In this document: one piece after another, positions 1-9,664 of the stretch
How the letters are laid out: each line of letters starts with the position of its first letter
Position numbering within the stretch: position 1 is the first letter of the stretch
NCBI RefSeq assembly: GCF_001680005.1
Contig: NC_033569.1
Location: forward strand, 1,922,001 to 1,986,000
Source of the DNA: Plasmodium coatneyi
Lineage: Eukaryota > Apicomplexa > Aconoidasida > Haemosporida > Plasmodiidae
Direction: 5' to 3'
Length of the DNA stretch: 64,000 nt
Made by a program: the position numbers and the translations under genes
Notes under the pieces: generated by a model
Database searches by the model: none
The model's input: only the letters and a program-made list of their open reading frames with translations
What the model was told of the DNA's origin: nothing

Positions 1-362
1 CCATTACGAATTCGCAACTTTTAATGAGTGGCTCTCATAATATTATGCACCACTCAGGTATAAATGCTTCCAACCATTTTGATCTTGAGATGTCCAATAA
101 ATCAAACAAAACTTCAGACATGGATAAATTCGCCATGGAAAATAATTTCAATATGAACGTCAATTCGAATTATATTAAACGGCTAACCATGAACGATAAT
201 TTCGTCAACACAAATTTGCAAATCTCCTACATGGAAAATGAAATTCAAAATAAAATAAAAGACCTTGACAACTTTTTGGGGGAGAATTTTGAGCACAAAT
301 GCAATTCTGTCCTCAACAGAATTGAGAAGCTGCTTTCTTCCGACTTTTTCAGCGAGTCGTAG
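1..362 (+). CDS. 3' end of an unrecognised protein-coding gene
   Basis: The frame is open from base 3 to the TAG at 360-362 with no stop, so this is the C-terminal part (about 119 residues) of a gene that begins left of the window. An internal Met codon at 24 is not necessarily the start. The piece is Asn/Ser/Met-rich, then has a helical charged segment and ends near 'LLSSDFFSES'. I recognise no domain. The short coiled-coil-like segment (about residues 75-105 counted from the Met at 24) is the only structural hint. It converges with the minus-strand SDHAF4-like gene downstream. Confidence 0.6.
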   Translation, partial: ITNSQLLMSGSHNIMHHSGINASNHFDLEMSNKSNKTSDMDKFAMENNFNMNVNSNYIKRLTMNDNFVNTNLQISYMENEIQNKIKDLDNFLGENFEHKCNSVLNRIEKLLSSDFFSES

Positions 363-870
363 TTTCCTTCGGCTTGCTTTTGCCGTTTGTTTGTTTTTTT
401 GTTTGTCCCTCTATGTATATCTTTCCGCATGTCTGTTTTTACTTTTTTGCGTATTTGTGTATCCCCACGTATATGCCTTCCATCCTACCTGTCTGAGGGG
501 TGCTCACCAATTCGGCCTCCAGTAATACTCCTACCCTCTTGCCATCCCTTTCGCTTGTTTCTTCACCAAAAAAAAGACTCACCCCAAGGGTGTGCTATAA
601 TTGACAGTTTTAAAAAATTTCCCCTCTTTTTTGTCCATCCTACTTTTGAAAGAGTCACACTAAAAAAAATGAGGGAACTCCAAAAAATCCCATCAACCTA
701 AGAAGCTCTGCTAATTTGAAATGCTAACACGTTTGGTGGGCTAAATGCCAGCCCTTTCCTGTTCAACCATTCGAACCTTGCAAATTAGGACAGCGGTAAA
801 AGCCGCAAATGTGAGGGGTGCTCATATTATGCACATATATATTAGCCAATCATAGTAGGAATGCGAGTGC
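363..870. other. Convergent 3' spacer
   Basis: Spacer between two convergent genes. It is pyrimidine-rich after the stop (363-480) and then mixed. Short open frames here look random. No RNA gene or repeat seen. Confidence 0.5.
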
Positions 871-1326
871 CTAAAAATCTGTGACTCTGCAATTATGGGC
901 CCAATCACCAAACATGGTTGGTTCGTGCTTTTCATATTTGTATCCAAATTCTTGGAATGAATCATCTGTCGAGATTATCTCGTTGTGACTTTCCTCCTTA
1001 GTTCCATTTATTGCTTCGTCCGTATTGTTCGCTTCGTTTACCCGCCCCTGCTCCTTTCCACTTTTCCTCGAAGAATCGCCCTTATGCGAGTTACCCTCCT
1101 GGTGTCCATCTGCATCTTCAGCCGGGTTATTATTCCTTTCTAGGGTTGAGAAATTTTCATAATAAAATGGATATATTGTTTTTGCACATCTGCGTCTTCT
1201 AAAATGATGGCAAAGAATTTGTGGAGTCATCACCCCTTGTGTTGTTCCATAATTGTAGTACTTCCTACGGTTTCGGAAAAAAAATTTATTTCCCTTCAAG
1301 TAAGTTATGGGGTGTAATTTTGTCAT
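871..1326 (-). CDS. Succinate dehydrogenase assembly factor 4-like protein (SDHAF4/DUF1674), mitochondrial
   Basis: A 151-residue single-exon frame. The last 20 residues, ending 'EPTMFGDWAHNCRVTDF', match the signature C-terminus of the SDHAF4/Sdh8 (DUF1674) family, where a conserved E-P-T-x-[YF]-G-D-W block precedes a terminal D-F. In other eukaryotes this factor binds free flavinated SdhA in the mitochondrial matrix, limits reactive oxygen and promotes assembly with SdhB. The first ~60 residues are rich in Arg/Lys/Tyr/Phe and lack acidic residues, as in a mitochondrial presequence. Residues ~65-125 are a Glu/Asn/Ser-rich Plasmodium-type insert. The start is the first ATG of the frame. The family call rests on the short C-terminal motif, which is distinctive. 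Confidence 0.75.
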   Translation of the reverse strand: MTKLHPITYLKGNKFFFRNRRKYYNYGTTQGVMTPQILCHHFRRRRCAKTIYPFYYENFSTLERNNNPAEDADGHQEGNSHKGDSSRKSGKEQGRVNEANNTDEAINGTKEESHNEIISTDDSFQEFGYKYEKHEPTMFGDWAHNCRVTDF

Positions 1327-1978
1327 TATAATAGAGTGGGCATATTTAGTTTGAGGGTGGTACTTTTAGTGTGCGTTTTTTTTTTTTTTTATTTCCTTGA
1401 ACACGCATTTGGGGAGTATTTCCGGTATGCCTTCTGTAATATGCTCCGGAAAGACGGAATTCTAACGCATCTTACACGCGTGTGTGCCCTTTCCTCGCAA
1501 TGGAAAATGTTAACCTTTGTCTTTTCGCTTGAACACGATTAAGTGGGGTTATTTAAAAAAAAAAAAAATGGCGCTTTAAATGTTCCCTGTTTGTATAGGA
1601 GCACATTTTAAATGTCCTCACATGGACCATTAAAAGGTGAAACGTAGTGATGTCGTATACGAGCGCACATGTGGAGGCACCTTTTCCGTCTCTCCGACAG
1701 TTTAATTGTGCACAAATGCAAACGCTCAATAGTGCTAGCGGATATAACGCAGCTGGGACGTTTCGCTTTTTAAAATATTATCCACTTAGAAATTTGCTTC
1801 TCCCACGTTGTATAAATTGTAGGGCAAAAAAGTGAAGGCGTGGAAGTGTGAAAAAAAAAAAAAAAAAAAAAAAAACACACGATAAGGTACATTCACCGGC
1901 TCTGTGCCACACTTATGCATTTTAAAGGAGATACATGCCAACAAAGTAGCTCCCTCCACAGTGTACACTTACATAAAA
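1327..1978. other. Divergent intergenic region
   Basis: Shared upstream region of the minus-strand SDHAF4-like gene and the plus-strand RIIa gene. It contains T-runs near 1378-1390 and a poly-A run at about 1851-1874. No other gene seen. Confidence 0.5.
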
Positions 1979-3035
1979 ATGGAAGAGAAGGATCTCAATT
2001 TGATTGAAAAGGATAGCCTTGACGTTGAGACGGTACGAATGGATATGCACAACAAGCGGCGCGCGTGCGAATTGAATTAATTCCCTAATAGGGGTGTCCT
2101 GCATAGGAATACCTCCTTGCGCGTATCTGTCAACATGCACAATTTCGTTCACCGTATTCGCACGGGAAAAAAAATATACACATAATATGTGCCTACATCG
2201 GCGCGCTTACATCAATGCATACATATTTGCACACACATTTGGACTGCTTCTCACACCAGGACAACTTAAAAAGCGAAAACGCCAAGTACATGGAGACACA
2301 TCCAGAGCTGCGGGACTTGCTGAATGACTTCATATCTTCCGTTTTGTTGCATACACCGGTAAGGATGAACAAAATGGCGACGCGTTGTTCACTTGAATTG
2401 CGATTGTGCGAGCGTAAGAAACGGAAAAAAGGACACCAAAGGGATACGCAAAAATGAAAAAAATGAAGTAAATAAAGCCACGTGAAAATTCAAAGCAAAT
2501 TCGCTGATAGAAACACAAAACGTGGTCTCCAAAAAAAGGATTTATGCGCCACGTTCTTCCAAAAATGTTCGCTAATTATAGAGTTGTTTAAACGCGCGAA
2601 AAAAATGCGAAATGGATGAAAATGGGGGAAAATCGCGGGAAAAATAAGGGTAAAAATATGGGGAAAAACAGGCGGAAAAAGTGAAGGGAAAAAATGGCAC
2701 CGCGCATATGGATACATGCGTCGTCATGTTTTCTTTATTTCCCTGCTAGTGATCCATATTTTTTTTGCTTCCTTTTGGTTCCTTCTTTTTCGAGCTCGCC
2801 AATTTCGTGGAAACGTTTTTCCCACTATTTCTGTTTAATAATTTTTTAAACAGATCGCCCGCTACGCAGCAATCGCCATATCATGTGGTGTAATTGCCGC
2901 ATAATTTCCTGTTCATTTTTTTTATAAAAAATTTCATTGTATGTATGTATATATATGTACACGTTTGACATACCAATTCAGGAAGATATTTTTAAGTACG
3001 CGAATGAATATTTTTCTTACTTTAAAAAAAAGTAA
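1979..3035 (+). CDS. Small RIIa/DPY-30-like dimerisation-domain protein (three exons)
   Basis: Exons 1979-2032, 2260-2358 and 2982-3035 join in phase 0 at clean GT...AG sites (gtacga/ccag, gtaagg/ttcag) and encode 68 residues. The second half, from 'HPELRDLLNDFISSVLL' through 'P-E-D-I-F' to 'EYFSYF', is a near-complete RIIa fold signature: an L-x-x-[LF]-L helix, then P-x-D-[IL]-x-x-[FY]-A-x-E-[YF]-[FL]. This is the docking/dimerisation module of PKA regulatory subunit II, DPY-30 and sperm/ciliary proteins such as CATIP. There is no cyclic-nucleotide domain, so this is a stand-alone module, perhaps an adaptor for an A-kinase-anchor-like helix in the axoneme or cytoskeleton (inference). Intron 2 (623 bases) is long; a skipped exon cannot be excluded, although the protein reads continuously across it. 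Confidence 0.7.
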
Positions 3036-4225
3036 TCCATTTTATGAAGGCATAAAACAAAGTAAGGAAGAACTTTAAGCGGGCATTTCCTGCATACGTG
3101 TATAGCAGTGTTGTCCATTGAAGAGTGCCCCTTTTTGGTAAATTCCCTTTGGGGAAAATTCTCCATAAGTACAATTCACTGCTTGTATGAGTTGTTTGCC
3201 CGTGACGTATGCCCTTCCGTTTGCATTCTCGCGTGCAGTTAGCCGAACCTGTGCAAATATCGGCCCGCTGGACACCTCCCCCCCCTTGCAGAGCAAACGA
3301 AGTAGCAGAAACATGCGCTGTGATTATGTACCTGCGCAAGTGCTACTAAAGAAAAAAGACGAACCAAAACAGTGCAAAGGAAATGTAAAAATGATTAGGC
3401 GTGAAAAGTAGCCCCAGTTTTGTCCCCCCAAAAAAGAAAAAACAGATAATTTTTTTTTTTTTTTTTTTTGTGAACAGAAAATATTTGTTTGAAAAGTCAC
3501 TTTTATAATGCCATCACAGTAGCGTGTTTGTAAAGGAGGAACCCCCCATTTGGAAACACTATTTATTTGTGCCGATATTCGTTTGATTTATTTGAACTTT
3601 AAACATGCACCGTCCGTAGGGGCATGTTATTGTGACAGGCCGGGGTTGATACGAACGTGTGTGTGAAACTTACTCATGTGATCATGCTTTGGGTGTGACA
3701 TCACACAAACACACTTATGCCCGGTTGTTACTTTTATCAGACCTCCATTGTGTCATTAGCTGTGTTTCCCCGAGGAGCCTCCCCTTTTTTTTCCATTCAT
3801 TGTCCGTTTGTAGACTCCCAATCCACGTTGTACATACCTACATGGTACATTCTTTTAAAGCGTATCCTGAACTGTTGGTGTGCACATCAGCGGCCCATGC
3901 GGCGTGAGCCCCTCCATGCACCCCTACATGAATAAATATGCGTACATATCGAGATAGAAAAAATATTGTGGGCATTTTAAAAATATCCATGTGAATAAAA
4001 GTACGAAATTCGGAGGACAACGGGGCCATGTGCAGTGGCTAGGTGTACCAATTAGTGCAGTGTGTTCTATGTGTTCAAGTATAAGCACATTCCTATACAT
4101 GTGATAGCTTTTTCCGTTGCTCACCTCGCATTGTTACCATTGCATGCGAGTTCATTTGCCGATTGATCTGCTAGTTAAGTTGTCACCACGGATTAGAGAC
4201 AATTACTGAATACTACGTCGACACA
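3036..4225. other. Intergenic region, 1.2 kb
   Basis: Lies between two plus-strand genes. It holds a poly-T run at 3450-3469 and several C-runs. Open frames here have no protein-like composition and no convincing splice sites. It presumably contains the 3' UTR of the RIIa gene and the promoter of the next gene. Confidence 0.5.
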
Positions 4226-5995
4226 ATGGAAGGAGAAAGCAAAGTGAAGGATCATGAGTCTAAAGAAGAACAAACGAGGATTTACAAAATTTTGCTCCTA
4301 ACCTATGCAAGAAGACTGTCAAAATATCAGGATCAAATAAAAAATATCTATTTTCACCATAACATCATTTCAGCCATAAAGGATGAAACGGGAGATCACT
4401 ACCTAAACGAGAATGTCACTTCGCAACATCATTTTATCGACACGTTAATTAAATCAAATGAAAACCAGGAATTTTTAAAAAGCATACAGTTGATTGAGAG
4501 TAAGGGGGATAAAGGAGAACATAAAGTGAATGGCGATCTCAATGGAGAAGCCCCCAACGGGAATGGAGAAAGTAGCAATAATGGTAGTAATAACAACGCG
4601 GAAAGTAACAACGAAGGGATGAATAACGGAGCAAATGGTACCAATCAAACGAATCAGAGGACCCAGTTTAATAACTACATTATGGATATCATGGAAAGGT
4701 TTCACTTATTCCTTTTGTTGAAAATATTATTTGTTTTATTTTTATTTGAAGCAAGTTTAAAAATGTACTTCATCGTTACTGGATTGTTTATCCTGTATAA
4801 TAGAGGGTTCTTCGACCTCCTAATTAGCAACTTCAGTTTTATGTCAAATAACGAATCTATAGAACAGGTTCTAAGGCGCATGAGAGAATCGAGAAATATG
4901 AATAATATGCTGGATAACGAACACGCAGCAGAAATGAGTAACTTGAATGAAGGAGCGCACCAAAATAGTCAGCAAGAGGGTGATACTATGGAGGACAATA
5001 ACAGTAATCACCTAGCATGCGATTTACAATTTATGCAAAATGATCAGGACGCAGAAGAAGAGTTAGACAACGGAGCGGAGGGTCAGGGCGAAGAAAACAA
5101 CTCCGATAATAAAACGAACAAAGGGGAAGAAGTATCCTCCTCTGCGTTACACCCTATGAATTCCATTAATGATGAGACAGATCCCGTTCATGCTATATGG
5201 AATGAGGGAGATCCTGCAGATGCGGAGGATAACGAATTTGTAAGTGACCTGTATGACGAATTTAATTACCAACTTAATGATGATAATTCGAAAGAGACAC
5301 ATCAAAGTGGGCATAATACCAGTGCAACATGTGGAGAAAAAAGTAAAAAAAGAAGTTTATTTTTTTTTAAAAAAAAAAAGATCGATCAGAAGACACACGG
5401 AACTGAATTAAACGTAAAAAATAATTCCCTTGAGGAATTCAACTCGTCCGTAAATTTAAATGAAAAAGGGGATAGCAGCTATTTGGACGATGTTACGGAT
5501 GACTTCCTCCGTGAAATGGGTACCACAAATAATGGCGACGCGGAGAATCTCCTATGCGCTGGTGTGAGAAGACGAAAAAATATTACCAGCGGTGATCAGA
5601 AGAGCGGCAACAATGATGATCTTAATGGGGACAGTAGCAATGCGCGTAATGACAGCGCAAGCAACACGCGCAATAACAACAAGATGTATTTCCATGACAG
5701 CTCCACCACATTTAACAATTTATTAAACAACAGTATGAGCGAATTTGTAAACTCCGATTGTGACGATTCGGAGAATAACATAGACAGTGGGCAATCCTAC
5801 TGCAGCAATTCTTCCGCATTGAAGAAGAAGAAAAATCCTCCTCAGAGCACGCCAGAGGAGGGGGATAATAACACCAGCATGAACGCGAGACGGAAGCCAA
5901 CGAAGTTTGAGAAATATATTTACCAATCGGTTGTCATGTTTTTCATGACGCTGCTGCCCTGGTGGGTGCCAGATGTTGCCTACCTGGAGGATTGA
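4226..5995 (+). CDS. Acidic ER-type membrane protein with HERP-like layout
   Basis: A 589-residue single exon beginning at the first ATG. Residues 1-100 are helical, followed by an Asn/Gly tract (105-145). A hydrophobic hairpin spans about 159-200 ('LLLKILFVLFLFEAS', then 'MYFIVTGLFILY'). The following ~350 residues are very acidic and Asn-rich, with a basic patch 'KKRSLFFFKKKK'. The extreme C-terminus, 'QSVVMFFMTLLPWWVPD', is hydrophobic. A paired membrane segment, a long polar tail and a terminal F-F-x-[TS]-L-[LI]-P motif resemble the C-terminal half of HERPUD/Herp ER-associated-degradation proteins, which end in a similar F-F-[TK]-S-L-[IL]-P sequence. The N-terminal ubiquitin-like domain of Herp is not evident. 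Membrane protein is certain; the HERP relationship is an inference. Confidence 0.75.
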   Translation: MEGESKVKDHESKEEQTRIYKILLLTYARRLSKYQDQIKNIYFHHNIISAIKDETGDHYLNENVTSQHHFIDTLIKSNENQEFLKSIQLIESKGDKGEHKVNGDLNGEAPNGNGESSNNGSNNNAESNNEGMNNGANGTNQTNQRTQFNNYIMDIMERFHLFLLLKILFVLFLFEASLKMYFIVTGLFILYNRGFFDLLISNFSFMSNNESIEQVLRRMRESRNMNNMLDNEHAAEMSNLNEGAHQNSQQEGDTMEDNNSNHLACDLQFMQNDQDAEEELDNGAEGQGEENNSDNKTNKGEEVSSSALHPMNSINDETDPVHAIWNEGDPADAEDNEFVSDLYDEFNYQLNDDNSKETHQSGHNTSATCGEKSKKRSLFFFKKKKIDQKTHGTELNVKNNSLEEFNSSVNLNEKGDSSYLDDVTDDFLREMGTTNNGDAENLLCAGVRRRKNITSGDQKSGNNDDLNGDSSNARNDSASNTRNNNKMYFHDSSTTFNNLLNNSMSEFVNSDCDDSENNIDSGQSYCSNSSALKKKKNPPQSTPEEGDNNTSMNARRKPTKFEKYIYQSVVMFFMTLLPWWVPDVAYLED

Positions 5996-7533
5996 AAAGT
6001 AGCTGCAGCGGGGAAAAAGCGTGTAAAATTTGAGTAAAGAAAGGGAAAATTCGGATAATGCGTGGCGGGAGGGGATTACAAAAGGTCTCTTTTCCGCCCG
6101 CAGGGCCGTCATGTGACAAGTGGATGCATATGTGTATATATGTGTGTGCTCGCGCGAAGGTAATAAGCAGAAGTTATTACATTTGTTCATACAAATTTCG
6201 ATAAAACTACAAGTGTTAAATTAAGTCCACCATTTTTTTTTTTTTTTTTTTTGTGTGCGCACGTAATTTTACTCATAATATGTAAATTATTTTTAGAAAA
6301 AAAGGACAAATCAGGTATTTTTTTTTCTATGCATATTTTACATTTTATGTTGTGCCTTTCTTATTTTTTATGTTTTTCTTTTTTTTAAATTAAAATTTTA
6401 CGTAACTCCAACATTTCAGTTACCAAGTGAATGTTGTTTAAGAGCAAAAACGATTAAGTAAATATTAACCGTTTTTATGTAAATGATGAACCAGGTTTTG
6501 GCACTTGCGGGATGTATTTTTGTGGTTATTTTCTGGTGTGTATCACTAGTAGATGTAAAGGGCAACAAAATGGAACGAAGTAGTCCTCTCCATCTTTTTA
6601 AGAATGTGCCTACATGAAGTGCGGTATGTACACATACGGCATGCACAATATTTCACCCCACAGGGAAAACGTGATATGCTGTGAAAATAATCTGACAGGG
6701 GGTTCCTTTGCGCAACCCATACAGTTGCATGAGGAAAAAGGTGTAATTTATGGGAGAAAATTAGCACCTAAGTCGGAAAAAAAAACTTTGTGCATACATA
6801 CTATGTGAGCAAACTACAAATTGGTAAACGGGGGGCAAGATAAAAAAAAATGAAAGAGGCAGAAGAATTTTTCTTCACAGAGCTTCCGCGTTGTATACCT
6901 GCTGCTTAACGTTTTTTTTTTAGGTGCTCTACAATTTTAACAGAAACAGTCAGCTATATCTATGTCCCTAAACAGGTTCGTGCGTGGCTCCGATGGGAAC
7001 ATGTGCGCATAATATATACATTCATTTGAATATACATTTATGTGCGTATTTAGAGGCCATATCGAAAGGTATTTTTCAGCCCCTCCTAGAGTAAAAAAAA
7101 TAAATACATAAAAATTGTCATCTGAGGGATGCATATATAATATTTTACTATTCAAGGTGCGAACAAAAGTACAAAAAGAAGAATCAAAAATTTTTATATA
7201 CCTTCAAATTTACACAATACATGTTGTGCGTATAGAAAAGTACCCTGAAGAAGCGACAAAAATGTTTAAATAATATCCTTAAAGTAACGTACATATATTG
7301 CTCTATATTTTTTTCTTATCAACCAAAAAGGAAGCACTTACTCACATTTATAAGAATAAACGTATGTGAACCATTTATAAGTAAACGGGAGCTGAGGCAA
7401 AGCAAACATAAACTTATTTCTTTAAAACGCCATTTGTTAATTACCTGGAAGGAATTAAAAGCATATTATATACCAAACAATTCGCAACACATATTTTTTC
7501 ATACTTTGTGCATATTCTACACAGGAGTTAAAA
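5996..7533. other. Intergenic region, 1.5 kb
   Basis: Spacer between two plus-strand genes, with a poly-T run at about 6231-6252 and strongly AT-rich sequence from 7100 to 7500. No coding exon, RNA gene or repeat array could be supported. Confidence 0.5.
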
Positions 7534-8187
7534 ATGGTAATTTCGCAACAAGGACGATATAACATGCACAGTTGTGTATGCGCAAAGAAGCGTGCTCATT
7601 TCTGTTGTATATACATATCAAAAATGTATATATTACCCATTTTTTGTTAACAAAAAGAGTTCTCGAAATGTGCAACGTACACGTGTATGCCCAGTTTGTC
7701 CCGTGCAAGGAATTTATACATATAGTAAAATAAACCCCTTTGCAGAGTTCCACGGTAGCTAAGAAGTTTATTCCCCTGATGGACAGAATCTTGATAAGTA
7801 AAATCGTTCCCAAGACTACAACGAAATCGGGCCTCTTTTTGCCTGAAAGTGCAACGGAACCATCCTACACGGGCAAGGTATTCCACCCCGCACAAAGTTG
7901 TGCAAACTGAAACGTAGTGCGCTATATTTTTTTCATTTTTCCCGTTCATGTGTACCTCTGTTTGAATTTTTCATTTAACCCGTTCATGTGCCTCATGCCG
8001 CTTTTTACAGGTTTTGGCCGTTGGTCCAGGAAGGATAACGAGCAATGGAAGCAAAGTCCCCCCCAGTGTGAAGGAAGGCGATGTGGTTGTTTTGCCTGAA
8101 TATGGCGGTTCTTCCTTAAAAATCGATGGGGAAGAATTTTTTGTCTACAGGGATGATGACATAGTTGGCATTATCAAAGACCAGTAG
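7534..8187 (+). CDS. CPN10: 10 kDa chaperonin, mitochondrial (GroES/Hsp10)
   Basis: Exons 7534-7536, 7746-7877 and 8011-8187 encode 103 residues, the normal co-chaperonin length. The protein reads 'KFIPLMDRILISKI', then the mobile-loop region 'TTKSGLFLPES', then 'GKVLAVGPG' and 'VKEGDVVVLPEYGG', ending 'IVGIIKDQ'. These are the classical Cpn10 blocks: [LF]-x-[PD]-x-x-D-R-[VI]-L near the start, a K-S-G-[LI] loop that contacts Hsp60, and V-x-x-G-[DP]-x-V-[LV]. It forms the heptameric lid of the mitochondrial Hsp60 cage. The first coding exon is only the ATG (aaaATG|gtaatt), spliced to tttgcag|AGT; no in-frame upstream ATG precedes exon 2 without a stop. Both introns are phase 0. It converges with the cyclophilin gene. 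Confidence 0.93.
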
Positions 8188-8716
8188 GAACAAGTTGCAT
8201 GAGCAACGCATTACAGCGGCGCCTACTTGTAATGGGCCCGTTTCTGCAACGGCCGGAAGTGTGCATATTACTTATTTACGTAACAATTTTGAATATCCCC
8301 ATTTAGCATTTTTAACGTTGATTGTGTTTGTGGATAACTGCATTTTTTTCTTTCAAACTATTCGTTTTGTTCGTAAATATTGTTATAATGGGAACATGCA
8401 CAATTGCTAAAATGTGGAAAGTTAATCATACGTACTTTTTTCCGAAGTGGGCTAGCCAAGAGTTGGCTCAGACATAGCATAAAAAAAAAAAAAAAAAAAA
8501 AAATTAGCAAAAATTGTAAAAAAATAGCTAGCTAAAAATATACAAAAAAAATTCCCACTTGGATACAAAAAAAAAGTTTCAAATTTTTGCCCCATATTGC
8601 AAAGGAGCTACAAAATGGGTTATCATAAATAAGGTTAATTCCGCATTCGGAAGGGCATACACTGAGAATGAGAATCGCCCCCCCCTTTGGAAGGAATAAC
8701 TACTGCGCTAGGGAGC
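8188..8716. other. Convergent 3' spacer
   Basis: Spacer between cpn10 (+) and the cyclophilin gene (-). It has a poly-A run at 8480-8502 and is otherwise AT-rich. Nothing else seen. Confidence 0.5.
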
Positions 8717-9664
8717 TCATTTTTGTTTTTCCGATTTGCCAATTTCTTCCATTAAGGACTGTCTCTGCTGTTCAGACAAATTTTCAAACTCCTTTTTGGA
8801 AATAATATTTTTGTTGCCCTTGTCTGACATGTGCATCATGTTGAAAAAAGGAGGGCCATCCTGTTCCAAGCTTCTGTACAAACCGCAGTTAATAATTTTT
8901 ACGTTATACATGGGATTTCCTAACTTGGTTCCCACATTTTCAATCATCCGAATTATATCCATCCCTTTCAAAACAGTGCCAATAACTACATTGTGCTTGT
9001 GTAATATTGGCATTGGGGAAAAGGTTATAATAAACTGGGAGGAGTTGCTATGAGGGCCTTCATTAAACAACGCCACGTCACCATCTTGTACAAATTCCAT
9101 GTCGAAATTTTCATCAGGGAATTTCTTGCCATAAATACTTAGGCCTTCCTTATCGTTTAACACATTCCCTCCTACTAGCCCAATTCCTGGGTAAATTTTA
9201 TGAATGAAGGTATTTCTATACCCAATATATTTGTCTTTAACTTTGTACCCCTCTGCAAGTTGAATAAAATTTTCAACTGATAGAGGTACTTGCTCAGAGT
9301 ATAACCCTATCAAGACTCTTCCTACATATTTATTTTCTATAGCTATGTCAAAAAACACATAATCTTTTATCGATTTGTTGTAGTACACCTGTTTTTCTCT
9401 TGCTTTCCTTCTTTCATTGTAATTCCAGAGGGGTGGAAAGAGAACTGAAAAACCGATTGCGAATTTCCACGACGTGTTCAGATTATCCCACCACTGGAAA
9501 CACCTCTTCCCTATTATTTTCGTTGCCGTGAAGCCTTTGTTAAGCATGTTCGAAAGGGAGAAATTGCCACAAGCTGAGGACGGCCTACTTCTGAAGCATG
9601 TCCCGTTTGGATTATTTTTATTGTGATGTGCCGTGGACGCTGAGCAGCATGGGGGGTATGTCAA
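8717..9664 (-). CDS. CYP32: Membrane-anchored cyclophilin-type peptidyl-prolyl isomerase (CYP32-like)
   Basis: A 315-residue protein. Residues 1-62 look like a Cys/Ser/Arg-rich targeting region, ~65-82 is a hydrophobic segment ('FAIGFSVLFPPLW'), 101-263 is a cyclophilin domain, and 264-315 is a charged tail. Cyclophilin landmarks are present: 'VFFDIAIENKYVGRVLIGLY', 'ENFIQLAEGY', the Gly-rich 'GLVGGNV', 'SSQFIIT' and 'VVIGTVLKGMD'. The active site is not canonical. The catalytic Arg (CypA R55, in H-R-I-I-P) is Lys here (H-K-I-Y-P), and the cyclosporin-contact Trp and His (CypA W121/H126) appear replaced in 'PILHKHNVVIG'. Isomerase activity may therefore be weak and cyclosporin binding reduced (inference). 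The position next to cpn10 matches P. falciparum CYP32 as I remember it. Confidence 0.88.
   Translation of the reverse strand: MTYPPCCSASTAHHNKNNPNGTCFRSRPSSACGNFSLSNMLNKGFTATKIIGKRCFQWWDNLNTSWKFAIGFSVLFPPLWNYNERRKAREKQVYYNKSIKDYVFFDIAIENKYVGRVLIGLYSEQVPLSVENFIQLAEGYKVKDKYIGYRNTFIHKIYPGIGLVGGNVLNDKEGLSIYGKKFPDENFDMEFVQDGDVALFNEGPHSNSSQFIITFSPMPILHKHNVVIGTVLKGMDIIRMIENVGTKLGNPMYNVKIINCGLYRSLEQDGPPFFNMMHMSDKGNKNIISKKEFENLSEQQRQSLMEEIGKSEKQK

Noticed and set aside
760..800. tRNA T-loop-like 'GGTTCGAAT' on the minus strand
   Set aside because: No flanking stem pairing or acceptor stem, so not a tRNA. No other tRNA-like structures were found.
5723..6190. 155-codon minus-strand frame over the end of the HERP-like gene
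   Set aside because: Lies opposite a real coding exon and its 3' UTR, with random-looking composition.
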